Origin: Typha latifolia
Lineage: Eukaryota; Streptophyta; Magnoliopsida; Poales; Typhaceae
Direction: 5' to 3'
Length of the DNA: 64,000 nt
NCBI GenBank assembly: GCA_019914945.1
Contig: CM034106.1
Coordinates: 2,480,001 to 2,544,000, forward strand
The notes under the pieces are model-generated. The model ran no database searches and was not told where the DNA came from. It saw only the letters and a program-made list of their open reading frames with translations. The position numbers and the translations under genes were made by a program. Positions 63,395-64,000 of the stretch are shown piece by piece (positions within the stretch are counted from its first letter, which is position 1; each line of letters begins with the position of its first letter).

Positions 63395-64000
63395 TGATGC
63401 GAACCAAGTCAGATCGGATCACATCAAGGGGAGATTAAACTCAATGGATTGAGTCTAGTTATCTTATTTGCTTATTTAGTTTAGTTAGAAGGTTAGAATT
63501 TTATTTAATTAGCTAAATCCAGCTCTGCGCAGTTTCGGAAAAATATTCGTAGAATATTCTACAGACGTCCGAATAATATCAAACCAGCTGAATAAGATCG
63601 TCAACCTCCATATCTACAACTTTGGTATTCACGACTTCTCCAGATTCGAAAACTATCTATTGTGAAACGAAGGATTAATCCGTTAAAGATAAAGAATGCT
63701 GATTTAGTTAGTTAGCTAGCTTCATCTTGTTATTTGAATTTCAAATAAATCGGATAATCCGCATGTGGATCCGATCCGCTATGGATTTTTACTTTTATAA
63801 ATAGGAGTGGATATGTATTGATAATTTTATGGAATGAAATTGAGAGAAATCTGAGTTTAGCCAGTTATTATTTTTGTCCTTATCTTTTTTTACATTAAAC
63901 GTTGGATTGTTTTTATCTTCATAGGAGTAGATCTTAATTGTAGATCCCTTTCAAGCATCCAAACCCTAGCCATCTCCTACCTCCAGCAGCCACCCTACTA
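63395..64000 (+). mobile_element. Probable LTR of a retrotransposon running off the right edge
   Basis: A block compositionally unlike the intron around it begins with TGATGCGAACCAAGTC. It carries a TATA-like TTATAAATAGG (about 63,795-63,805), followed by T-rich sequence and a C/A-rich end (ACCCTAGCCATCTCC), the usual order of an LTR promoter, R and U5. It interrupts the AlaRS gene upstream of its first visible exon. The 3' boundary and any coding part are outside, so the family is unknown. Confidence 0.4.

Overview
This is plant nuclear DNA, from a flowering plant. The genes are intron-rich with GT-AG junctions, the intergenic and intronic DNA is AT-rich and full of transposon remnants, and the proteins belong to plant families (outer-envelope kinase KOC1, plastid coiled-coil protein MRC/PII1, a PLS-class PPR protein). 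From recollection the kinase reads most like non-grass monocots such as palms, but that is a weak inference. No bacterial-type system, CRISPR array, rRNA or convincing tRNA was seen.

Layout. 0.1-7.2 kb, minus: 5' half of a KOC1-like kinase with a 5.5-kb intron in its 5' UTR. 7.7-14.8 kb: a gene-free repeat zone with a cargo-bearing hAT-like element, an RNase H scrap and a decayed LTR pair. 16.3-20.8 kb, minus: a two-exon MRC/PII1-like coiled-coil gene. 21.6-22.8 kb: a hAT-like element carrying a broken copper-transporter (COPT/CTR) gene. 25.1-39.3 kb, plus: a ten-exon UGNT1-like nucleotide-sugar transporter. Its introns 1 and 2 are swollen by a 3.2-kb foldback Mutator-like element and a LINE relic, and its exon 2 carries a 2-bp frameshift. 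39.8-42.1 kb: degraded copies of pieces of the alanyl-tRNA synthetase gene and of UGNT1 intron 7. 43.2-45.5 kb, minus: an intronless PPR gene of E/E+ type. 47.0 kb to beyond the right edge, minus: alanyl-tRNA synthetase, 20 coding exons visible, the N-terminal ~200 residues lying outside. The last 0.6 kb looks like an LTR.

The genes form no pathway. KOC1 (protein import at the plastid envelope) and MRC/PII1 (starch granule initiation) are both plastid-related. From memory, KOC1, MRC/PII1 and UGNT1 have Arabidopsis counterparts close together on chromosome 4 (At4g32250, At4g32190, At4g32272), so this is probably a conserved gene neighbourhood.

The most interesting signals are the fossil tandem duplication of a UGNT1-AlaRS block, the UGNT1 frameshift, the foldback Mutator-like element with 9-bp target duplications, and the two hAT-like elements with 8-bp target duplications, one holding a COPT fragment.
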